6,247 nucleotides of DNA from an uncultured bacterium (lineage in GTDB: Bacteria > Bacteroidota > Bacteroidia > Bacteroidales > Marinifilaceae). The notes under the pieces are model-generated. The model was given only the letters and a program-made list of their open reading frames with translations, did not search any database and had not been told where the DNA came from. Positions 1 through 5,937 of the stretch are shown here, piece after piece. How positions within the stretch are numbered: position 1 is the first letter of the stretch; the number at the start of each line of letters is the position of its first letter. A program made the translations under genes and the position numbers. The stretch is taken from NCBI GenBank assembly GCA_905215395.1, contig CAJMQA010000205.1:1-6247 (forward strand), read 5' to 3'.

Positions 1-287
1 CGTACATAATAATAATACCGACGGCGTCCGTAGATACCTATCGACGGCAAATCCAAAGAATCTGCGCCATTGACCAATCGCGGAGTAAGCAGTACGGCTC
101 GATTGGCGTCCACGTCAAGTACGGTCAAATCAACATCCATTTTGATGGTAAGATATTTACCGTCACGGTTCATATTGAAATTCTCGATAGAAACACCGGG
201 AATAATGTCTTCTGTGTTTTGCGCCACCCCTACAGACATATTTCCTATGCTGAGCAGGATTGCCAGTGTGAATATCATCCTTTTCAT
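1..287 (-). CDS. DUF3868-domain fimbrial/cell-surface protein, N-terminal part (3' end beyond window)
   Basis: The frame opens at ATG 287 and runs off the left edge, giving 95 residues. Residues 1-22 look like a signal peptide (MKRM, a hydrophobic stretch, then VAQ), so the product is exported. The mature start (IIPGVSIENFNMNRDGKYL, then a hydrophobic-polar strand pattern with LTPRLVNGADSLDLPSIGI and GRRRYYYYV) matches the N-terminal DUF3868 domain as I know it. Such proteins in Bacteroidales are encoded next to DUF3575 proteins in operons for Mfa/FimA-like fimbriae and are thought to work at the outer membrane in anchoring or assembly; the exact role is not established from sequence. ATG 287 lies 12 bases after the DUF3575 stop, which implies one transcript. 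No strong Shine-Dalgarno sequence is seen, as is usual in Bacteroidetes. Family assignment is fairly sure; function is inferred. Confidence 0.82.
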   Translation of the reverse strand, partial: MKRMIFTLAILLSIGNMSVGVAQNTEDIIPGVSIENFNMNRDGKYLTIKMDVDLTVLDVDANRAVLLTPRLVNGADSLDLPSIGIYGRRRYYYYV

Positions 288-299
288 ATTCGTCGCTAT

Positions 300-887
300 T
301 TAGAATAGATAAACCAGGTTAACGGCAGCCTTGGTGGGTCCCACGTAGTGGTGTGGCTTGTCGGTCTCGATCTTCTTGCCGCAGCCGGCGCAACGAAAGT
401 GGTCGTAACGGGTATAAGAATAACCGATACCGATCTCGGCTTCGAGGTTCCAGTGCCACCCCAATATCCATGCATAACCGTAGGCTACACCCGCACCAAC
501 GAACCAGCCCTGATAGCGGGTATCCTTCAGTTTACGGGCATCGGTGCCCAACATGTTGATTTTGCCATCGAAGCCGCCGATGTTGTACTGCCCGCCATGC
601 AGGTGCGCACCCAAAAAATGCGCACCGAAACGGTCACACAGCCAATAGCGAACTTCGGGCTGCACGGCCCAGTGTTTCCAACGGCGGTCGTGAGAGAGAG
701 TCCACGCATTGAATTGCCCCGTAATGTCCAAAGTCCATTTCGGGGCAAGCCCCACCTCGATACCGAGGTTCGGGTTGAAAAAGCCGTCGGCGAGCAGGTT
801 CGTCTTCAACGCTACATCCTGCGCCTTAACGTTCGAAAACAGCGTCAGCATGACAGCTATGACAGTCAATTTCAGTCTCATATCCAT
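300..887 (-). CDS. DUF3575-domain outer-membrane protein of a fimbrial operon
   Basis: This complete 195-residue frame is the first gene of the operon. Residues 1-22 form a signal peptide (RLKLTVIAVMLTLFSNVKA), so the mature protein is probably periplasmic or in the outer membrane. The mature part begins DVALKTNLLADGFFNPNLGIE, the hallmark opening of DUF3575, and continues as alternating aromatic/polar strands consistent with a small beta-barrel. It ends with VGPTKAAVNLVYLF, whose terminal aromatic residue is typical of outer-membrane barrels. A CxxC pair (C166, C169, in CAGCGKK) sits in the last loop and could form a disulphide or bind metal. Two ATGs are possible, 887 and 881; 887 is used here but MRLKL from 881 is equally plausible. 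Expression probably depends on the invertible promoter region upstream. The specific role in fimbria biogenesis is unknown. Confidence 0.88.
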   Translation of the reverse strand: MDMRLKLTVIAVMLTLFSNVKAQDVALKTNLLADGFFNPNLGIEVGLAPKWTLDITGQFNAWTLSHDRRWKHWAVQPEVRYWLCDRFGAHFLGAHLHGGQYNIGGFDGKINMLGTDARKLKDTRYQGWFVGAGVAYGYAWILGWHWNLEAEIGIGYSYTRYDHFRCAGCGKKIETDKPHHYVGPTKAAVNLVYLF

Positions 888-939
888 TATATGTTACAGT
901 ACGTTCGTTTTATATATCCTTTTAAGACATTCATCTGCA

Positions 940-958
940 ATACGTGAATATCACGTAT
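940..958. repeat. Perfect dyad in the fimbrial operon leader
   Basis: ATACGTGAATATCACGTAT is a perfect inverted repeat with 8-base arms (940-947 and 951-958) around a 3-base centre. It lies between the predicted start of P2 and the DUF3575 start codon, so it falls in the 5' untranslated leader. It could be an operator for a dimeric regulator or a small RNA hairpin. There is no U-tract after it on the minus strand, so it is not a terminator. Confidence 0.5.
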
Positions 959-1024
959 ACAAATCCAAGAAAATAAACACAATACATCATTTTTTGATAT
1001 ACATACACAACTGTTTCCAATCAC

Positions 1025-1073
1025 TTCTCTTTTTAAGAGAAATAGGATGTGAATACAAAACTAGTGAAAATGC
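1025..1073 (-). repeat. Direct repeat copy 1 (site A plus promoter -7 region)
   Basis: This 49-base segment matches 1157-1205 with only three differences (1050, 1061 and 1071). It begins with the 17-base dyad TTCTCTTTTTAAGAGAA (1025-1041: arms TTCTCTT/AAGAGAA, centre TTT) and continues through the -7 element of promoter P2. The dyad is the presumed recombinase site A. Its outer flank (1018-1024) does not match the flanks of sites B or C. The two copies are 132 bases apart, consistent with an old tandem duplication of a promoter unit. Confidence 0.85.
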
Positions 1074-1086
1074 GATAAATATTAAA
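1056..1086 (-). promoter_or_regulatory. Promoter P2 (distal copy, Bacteroides type)
   Basis: On the minus strand TTTA (1086-1083) is followed after 19 bases by TAGTTTTG (1063-1056). The -7 fits TAnnTTTG exactly and the -33 fits TTTG at three of four bases. Spacing is in the usual 19-21 range. The start point would be near 1050, giving a leader of about 160 bases before the DUF3575 ATG. P2 points out through dyad site A toward the fimbrial genes. Confidence 0.6.
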
Positions 1087-1156
1087 TCTGAGACAGATAA
1101 AAAAAATAAATTTCTAATAAAAAAATAGCACAATTCTTGTTATGTAACCTGTAAAG

Positions 1157-1205
1157 TTCTCTTTTTAAGAGAAATAGGATGCGAATACAAAATTAGTGAA
1201 AACGC
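1157..1205 (-). repeat. Direct repeat copy 2 (site B plus promoter -7 region)
   Basis: This second copy of the 49-base repeat carries dyad site B at 1157-1173 and the -7 element of P1. Compared with inverted site C, B matches perfectly over 19 bases (1156-1174 against 1350-1368). With the outer flank it matches over 25 bases with two mismatches (1150-1174 against 1350-1374). By this measure B is a closer partner for C than A is. Confidence 0.87.
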
Positions 1206-1218
1206 TGAAAACGACAAT
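1188..1218 (-). promoter_or_regulatory. Promoter P1 (proximal copy, Bacteroides type)
   Basis: On the minus strand ATTG (1218-1215) is followed after exactly 19 bases by TAATTTTG (1195-1188). The -7 fits TAnnTTTG fully and the -33 fits three of four bases. The start point would be near 1182, just inside dyad site B, giving a leader of about 295 bases. A promoter immediately inside an inverted repeat is where an invertible switch needs it. Confidence 0.68.
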
Positions 1219-1245
1219 GAAAACCGATAAAAAAAATCGGTTTTC
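1219..1245. repeat. Perfect 10-bp hairpin abutting the -33 element of P1
   Basis: GAAAACCGAT (1219-1228) and ATCGGTTTTC (1236-1245) are exact reverse complements around seven As. The dyad ends at the base next to the P1 -33 element. Neither strand shows a U-tract placed as for an intrinsic terminator, so a regulator-binding site upstream of P1 is more likely. The corresponding spot upstream of P2 (about 1096-1107) keeps the GATAAAAAAAAT core but has lost the pairing arm. Confidence 0.6.
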
Positions 1246-1350
1246 AAAAATAAATCAAGTTGGATGTTAAGCGAATATGGAAATTTGTTGCGTAAATCTG
1301 CCATTCTTTAATTATAATTCCCTAAAAGTAAGGCAATATTATTTCTGCCT

Positions 1351-1367
1351 TTCTCTTAAAAAGAGAA
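1351..1367 (+). repeat. Inverted recombination site C
   Basis: TTCTCTTAAAAAGAGAA is the exact reverse complement of the dyads at 1025-1041 and 1157-1173. It has the same 7-base arms with AAA instead of TTT in the centre, so the three central bases set the orientation. It lies 38 bases downstream of the recombinase stop codon and is the presumed right end of the invertible segment. Confidence 0.85.
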
Positions 1368-1405
1368 CCCTACAATTGCCCGACATTTCCCGGCTACCTC
1401 ATCAC

Positions 1406-2602
1406 TTACAAAGATTTCAATATCTGGCTGTTGGCCCTATCCACAGCGGACGTATCCAGTGAAGCCAGATAAATGCGCGTGGTCTTCTCGGAATCGTGTC
1501 CCATCGCCTCACTGATGGTTGCCAGCGGCACATTCCTGCTTTTAGCGATGGAAGCCCATGCATGCCGCGCTACATAACTCGTCAGGGGAATGGACAGTCC
1601 CAGTTTTTCACCGAGCCTTTTAAGCTTCTCATTAACCTGATGGGCTGCATTCTTGTACTGCCGGCGTTCATCCGCATCTGCACTCTTTATTATAGGAAGC
1701 AGATAGGGACTCCCGTCTGCATCGTACTTGTCGACAATTTCCTGCATAGGCTGTTCCCACTTGATGAAAAGCAACTGACCTGTCTTTTGCCTACGATACG
1801 AGAGGATGCCATTTTGAAGGTTATTCTTTCTCAGATAGGCCATATCCACGAACGACATTCCGCGTGTGTAGAACGAGAACATGAAGATGTCCCGGGCGAA
1901 ATCCATAGCCGGAAACAATGTCAGGTCGAGCTCCCTGATCCGACGGATGATTTTCAGGGATACGGCACGTTTGACAGTCTTGTCGATTCCTGTATAGACA
2001 TGCTTGAAGGGACTGCGTTGTAAGGTCAGTTCCCTTTCGACGGCACGGTTATAGATGGCACGCAATCCCCGCATATAGTAAGACGAGGTATTCGGACACA
2101 CATCATTCGCATGCAGAAAGATTTCATATTCGACCATCAGGTGGGAGCTCACCTCGTCTAAAAGTACGTCTTTCTCCCCGAGAAACCGTCCAAAACTGTT
2201 CAGGACAGTCGTATAGCGCTCGGCGGTACGCATTTTACCGATTTGTTTCAACTGCCGCACAAGTTCACGGCCGAACGACATGAATCCTGATATAAGGAAG
2301 CATTCCACCACCTCTTCGGGCGTATAGTGCCGGGCAGCCCGTTCGAAGCAGGAAATGATGCCTTTGAAGCGTCTGACATCTTCCGCCAAAGCGCTTTTCA
2401 AGGAAACCAGATAATTCCGGCGACCGTTTCCCGTACCCGGAGGAAAGACGATTTCCGCGTTTGCCGTATCCCATTCATGCGGATAGAGTTTGTACCCGGG
2501 ATTGACTTGTCGTGCCACACGGTTATGAATCACTTGATAAAATACTGTGCCTTCCTTCGTCGGGATGGATGAAGCACGAAATTTCACTTTTACTGTTGCC
2601 AT
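1406..2602 (-). CDS. Tyrosine recombinase, probable DNA invertase of the fimbrial promoter
   Basis: This complete 398-residue protein has the layout of Bacteroidetes tyrosine recombinases. There is an N-terminal arm-binding region (about 1-100), a helical SAM-like core-binding domain (about 110-205), and a catalytic domain (about 215-390). Catalytic residues are visible: R247 (YTRGMS), K273 (RRQKTG), R346 in SYVARHAWA, H369 (MGH) and nucleophile Y378 (TRIYLASL). The usual His three residues before the second Arg is Y343, a change I recall in many Bacteroides relatives, so it does not suggest inactivity. ATG 2602 gives the conserved start MATVKVKFRASSIPTKEG. The enzyme should bind short dyads and cut and rejoin both strands through Y378; the three dyads just downstream are the obvious substrate. 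An integrase that moved this cassette is the alternative, and it could do both. Confidence 0.88.
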   Translation of the reverse strand: MATVKVKFRASSIPTKEGTVFYQVIHNRVARQVNPGYKLYPHEWDTANAEIVFPPGTGNGRRNYLVSLKSALAEDVRRFKGIISCFERAARHYTPEEVVECFLISGFMSFGRELVRQLKQIGKMRTAERYTTVLNSFGRFLGEKDVLLDEVSSHLMVEYEIFLHANDVCPNTSSYYMRGLRAIYNRAVERELTLQRSPFKHVYTGIDKTVKRAVSLKIIRRIRELDLTLFPAMDFARDIFMFSFYTRGMSFVDMAYLRKNNLQNGILSYRRQKTGQLLFIKWEQPMQEIVDKYDADGSPYLLPIIKSADADERRQYKNAAHQVNEKLKRLGEKLGLSIPLTSYVARHAWASIAKSRNVPLATISEAMGHDSEKTTRIYLASLDTSAVDRANSQILKSL

Positions 2603-2633
2603 ACAATTTGTTTTTGATTTCGACCAATAAAAA

Positions 2634-2657
2634 AGCCTTCATTTTTTTATGAAGGCT
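2634..2657. terminator. Terminator-like hairpin in the recombinase leader
   Basis: AGCCTTCAT (2634-2642) and ATGAAGGCT (2649-2657) pair perfectly around six Ts. On the minus strand the stem is followed at once by a T-rich run ending near 2626, the form of an intrinsic terminator. On the plus strand a T-rich tract also follows (2661-2675) after a short CCTA. Read leftward it sits only 31 bases before the recombinase ATG, so it either ends upstream transcription or attenuates the recombinase message. Confidence 0.65.
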
Positions 2658-2677
2658 CCTATTTTTATTTTTTTTGT

Positions 2678-2700
2678 GTATTCCTATGTATTCGGAATAC
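2678..2700. repeat. Nested GTATTC dyad upstream of the recombinase
   Basis: GTATTCC (2678-2684) pairs with GGAATAC (2694-2700). A second GTATTC (2688-2693) forms a tighter palindrome with GAATAC (2695-2700) around one G. Three copies of one hexamer in 23 bases could be a regulator site or an old attachment core. It overlaps the start of the plus-strand gene remnant, so part of the pattern could be chance. Confidence 0.35.
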
Positions 2701-2775
2701 CTGATCTCCGCATACGGATTGTCGCACGATATTTACGCGGAGAAGAACTTTATCGGGAAATTGAGAGACGTTTGA
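2686..2775 (+). pseudogene. 3' remnant of an unidentified plus-strand gene
   Basis: From ATG 2686 the plus strand reads 29 codons to TGA 2773-2775. The peptide begins MYSEYLISAYGLSHD and ends KNFIGKLRDV. The composition is protein-like and far less AT-rich than the bases just before it, and the stop codon is the first base of a strong terminator, as at a normal gene end. I do not recognise the family. The most likely reading is the surviving C-terminus of a gene whose 5' part was removed or displaced when the recombinase/fimbria cassette arrived. A tiny intact gene is possible but less likely. Confidence 0.45.
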
Positions 2776-2818
2776 ACACTTAAAAACGGGCTTAACAGCC
2801 CGTTTTTTTAAGTGTTCA
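2773..2818. terminator. Bidirectional intrinsic terminator
   Basis: A long inverted repeat pairs 2773-2792 with 2797-2818 around the loop TAAC, with two unpaired Ts in the right arm. The core ACGGGCT/AGCCCGT is followed by seven Ts on the plus strand and preceded by five As, so it can end transcription both ways. It serves the plus-strand remnant (stop 2775) and the minus-strand AsmA gene, whose stop codon (2810-2808) lies inside it. Confidence 0.85.
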
Positions 2819-5800
2819 TATCCTTATACCCGCTTCTCAGCATCTCCCGCATCCGCTGCCGGAGATTCAATTGGGTACTATCGACTTTCGCCTTTCTGGA
2901 AGGAATAAATATGTCTTTATATTTAGCTTTAGTGACCTTGAATTTCATTTTCTCCAAAGAGCCGGAAATATCAACCCCTGCCCTAAAAGGCAAAGGAGAT
3001 TTCAGAATCGAAATATGGTATTTAAAGGTCATATCAATATTATGCTGTCCTCCCACAGCAGCCTTATAACGATCTATCTCTACCAAGAAAGGGAAAATCT
3101 CGATGGTTCCATCCTTCACCTGTAAATCTACAGAAATACTGTCGATCATATTTCTCTTCTTGTTTTTAAACATTAACATTTTAGAGATTTCAGCAAACGT
3201 CTCCCCATCCATCAATACCAGATCATGACCATCCAGATAAGCAGCAGCACGCAAAGTCGGCAAATCAATCATCATGGTGGAATCCAGCCAGGAATCTGCC
3301 GCTATGTTAAAATCAACAACACCTTCAAAAGAACGGAGCATTGGGAAAAGGGTATCCAGAGAAGGAATCAACCGTACCAAACTATCAATACGGATATCAT
3401 GCATCCGCAATGCAAAACCGGCATAAGCCCGGGTAGTATCTGAAGCCCGGTACAATGCCGAGGTACTCATATTGGCTGCGGAGGAACGCAATTCCAAATC
3501 AGATAATTCAATACATTGATTCCGCATGACAACTTCTCCGTGAATACTATCCAATTCAACCTTACCGAAAAGGACCTTGCGAATATCTGTCTGAAATGTA
3601 AAATCTATACCCCGGGGAACTACAAACAGGGAAGTTTTCCCCACATAAGAGATGGTATCACTGATCACGTCCACTTCTTCTATATCATCTGTATCATTAT
3701 TAATAGTATCCCTGAAACCTGCGTTTACACGGGCTGCATAAGCAGTTCCCCGATCCAGTGCATACATCAGCTGATTGCAATCAATCCTATCTGAAGTCAC
3801 TGTCAGTTCCGCTTTCAACTCTTCTTTTTTAAAGAAAGAGCGGGCTAAGTTGGTAACACTTCCGGTCAGACGAACATCAGAACGCCCTAATCTCAAAACA
3901 GCAGAATCCAGCTGGACTTCATTCCGGTCGAAACGAACCCTCGTTCCCGGCATCCTTATCCGTAAGGGAAAATAAGGAGTATATGCCCTCAAACCCGTGA
4001 AATCTACATATCCCGACGGAAGCCAGATTTTTGTATTATGCCTGCTCCTGATTGCTTCTACTTCCACATCAGCCAACGCCAGATTCATACGGTTTCCTAA
4101 CATCCGCAGTCTCAGACTATCCACATGTAATCCGGCCTTGATCCGGGGAATTTTTTTATCTCTTTTCGAAGGGGACAAAGTTGCTTTAGCATCCGCCTTT
4201 TTTAAGCCTACCAGCAAAGTATCCCGGACAATGAAAACCATACGCCCGAGATGCAACGAGGAATTGACAGAAGCCACAGCTGAAGTATCTTTCAACGGAG
4301 AGGTCCGTAAAGTCAGATAGGTTGTATCCATCAGCAAACGTACCCTGTTTTTCACGTGAACATCCAAACCGGAATATCCCACAATACCATTTAAAAGATC
4401 TATTCCCTGCAAAGTTTTATTATTCTCCCGATTGGATGCAAATGCCCCTCCCAGGGATTTTACATTGAACACAATACTATCTTTAGGAATAAAAATCTCC
4501 ACATCCTTCATATTACACCAGCCACCCACTCTCAACTTCCCGTAATCAGCATTCAGAACATCTTCAACCAACACATTAGTTTTCAAAGAAGTATTTAATA
4601 TTCCCTTACAAGTAAGTCCGTCAGCGAAAGGGAATACTTTTGTCAGATCGGCAAAGTTCACCAGAGCATTCAAACGTGCCTGTACCAATGGATCCGTCAG
4701 CAAATGTACAATCTTTCCCTCCACATCTATGTCCATACCACCGCCTTTCAGACAAAAATGATTCAATTGTACATATGAATCCTGTTCTTTTTGCAGATCG
4801 ACAAAAGCTGAAAGATCCAGATTCAGGGAGTCAATCTGCGAGGGCATACCCGGATAAGCAATGTATCCGTCCTGAATTTTAAACTCTGTAGTCAGCAGAG
4901 GGATATTCTGTTTACCATATAATCCTTCGACTTTTCCCCGACACAAAACACTTCCTCTGACCCTGACATCCTCCGTTTTTTGCAATACACTATCCGGAAC
5001 CAAATCCAGTAACGTCTTCAAAGAGGGAATATGAATTCCATAATCCAGATCTACTTTCAGGGTACGGTTGACAGTATCTCCCTGTATAGTTCCCCCAGCA
5101 CCGAAACGGATACCATTTACATCAAAAACTGCCTTTTCCAAAGTATACAATAAAGAATCACGGTTTATCTTCATCCCGGTCTCTACCTGCAAAGCCAGCC
5201 GTTTCACCAACAATTTCCCCTCTTGCCAGAACAGTATATTTTCCGTAGAAAAATCCAGATTCAGACGGGAACGTCTTTTTCCCAGATAACCATCCACGCC
5301 GGCATCCACGCCGGTCAAACGGGTATAAAGCCGGGTACTCCGATCATCAAATATCAGCTGACCGTTCTGAATCCTGACATTCCGGAGCCGGATTCCGGTG
5401 GTAAACTCAGCTGTATCCGCATTGACAGTATCAACAGTAAGGGTATCCGATACCATCCGGACAATGTCCCAGTTGGCACGCCCCGCTGTATCCACATAAG
5501 CATATATTTCCGGTTGTTCCAGCACAAAGTCCTTTACAATTATCCGGTTCTTCATCAGATAAGCAACAGGGTTCACCGTCAGTAAACAGGATTTCACACT
5601 CATCAGGGAATCCGAAGCCTGCAAAGGAGTTTGCCCTACCGTATCCCGGAATACGCCGGAAACAACAGTAGCCTCGTTTATCCGGATTCCAAAATCAGGA
5701 AAAGTTGAAAAAAAAGTCAGTTCGATCCCCTGGAAATGTACCTCCGCATCTAAAAATTCACGGGTTGCTTACTCCACCAGAGGAGTGAGTTTAGAGGGGG

Positions 5801-5924
5801 TAAAAATAAAATTGACAATAATTCCTGCTACGATCAAAACAAGGATAACCAATGAACCCAGGCCCCAGAAGATCCATCTGAAAATTCGTCTTCCCAATGA
5901 TTTTTTCCCTTTTTTTGTCATCAT
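2808..5924 (-). pseudogene. AsmA-family envelope protein gene interrupted by an in-frame stop at codon 52
   Basis: From ATG 5924 to TAA 2808 there are 1038 codons in one frame, broken only by TAA at 5771-5769 (codon 52). The start encodes a basic leader and one membrane segment (about 18-41), then TPSKLTPLVE, the stop, and ATREFLDAEVHFQGIELTFFSTFPDFGIRI. That is the standard AsmA N-terminus on both sides of the break, so the frame is not shifted. Later parts include YAYVDTAGRANWDIV (141-155) and the AsmA C-terminal pattern around 960-1005 (FKYHISILKSPLPFRAGVDISGS). AsmA-like proteins are inner-membrane anchored, lie in the periplasm and take part in envelope lipid homeostasis. A single base change in a lysine codon (AAA to TAA) would explain the stop. 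The first ATG after it (5603) would give a product without the anchor. ATG 5924 follows the NamZ stop by 13 bases, with GGAAG upstream. Confidence 0.8.
5769..5771 (-). other. Premature in-frame TAA in the AsmA gene
   Basis: On the minus strand the codons read CTG GTG GAG TAA GCA ACC CGT. The flanking residues LVE and ATREFLDAE join smoothly as in intact relatives, where I expect a lysine or similar residue at this point. The rest of the frame is undamaged, so the change is either recent or an error in the sequence. Confidence 0.85.
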
Positions 5925-5937
5925 CTTTTTACTTCCG

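Larger units (their letters stand above)
1175..1349. other. Putative invertible DNA segment (B-C interval)
   Basis: These 175 bases lie between the inverted 19-base repeats at 1156-1174 and 1350-1368. They contain P1 and a hairpin but no gene. Inverted repeats this long and perfect, flanking a promoter next to a tyrosine recombinase gene and ahead of fimbrial genes, are the recognised layout of a Bacteroides phase-variable promoter. In the given orientation P1 points at the fimbrial operon (ON). An alternative A-C exchange would flip about 1043-1349 instead. Inversion itself is inferred, not seen. Confidence 0.75.
888..1405. promoter_or_regulatory. Gene-free control region with putative invertible promoter
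   Basis: These 518 AT-rich bases separate the recombinase stop from the DUF3575 start and contain no convincing gene. Read toward the operon they hold: dyad site C (1351-1367, inverted), a perfect 10-bp hairpin (1219-1245), promoter P1 (1188-1218), dyad site B (1157-1173), promoter P2 (1056-1086), dyad site A (1025-1041), and a separate 8-bp-arm dyad (940-958) in the leader. No intrinsic terminator follows the recombinase, so read-through from it into the operon is possible. Confidence 0.8.

Noticed and set aside
348..947. 199-codon plus-strand open frame over the DUF3575 gene
   Set aside because: It is antisense to a clear DUF3575 protein with signal peptide, its product has no recognisable domain, and it runs out into AT-rich non-coding DNA.
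962..969. Possible -7 element just upstream of the leader dyad on the minus strand (GGATTTG)
   Set aside because: It lacks the leading TA of TAnnTTTG and has no TTTG-like -33 at 19-21 bases.
1025..1205. CRISPR array or simple tandem repeat
   Set aside because: There are only two direct copies, they contain promoter elements, and a third inverted dyad pairs with them as recombination sites.
1340..1347. Plus-strand promoter near site C that could drive the operon after inversion (TATTTCTG)
   Set aside because: The -7 has one mismatch and no -33-like element occurs at 19-21 bases upstream, so the flipped state is probably without this promoter.
1351..1367. Dyad C as transcription terminator for the recombinase
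   Set aside because: The stem is weak and A/T-rich with no T-run after it on the minus strand, and the same sequence recurs as sites A and B, which fits a recombination site better.
1496..2023. 175-codon plus-strand open frame inside the recombinase gene
   Set aside because: It is antisense to the catalytic domain of the recombinase, whose active-site residues are all in place on the other strand.
5622..5624. TTG as start of the AsmA gene
   Set aside because: The family-typical N-terminus with membrane anchor lies upstream in the same frame from ATG 5924, interrupted only by the stop at 5771-5769, so this TTG is an internal leucine codon.
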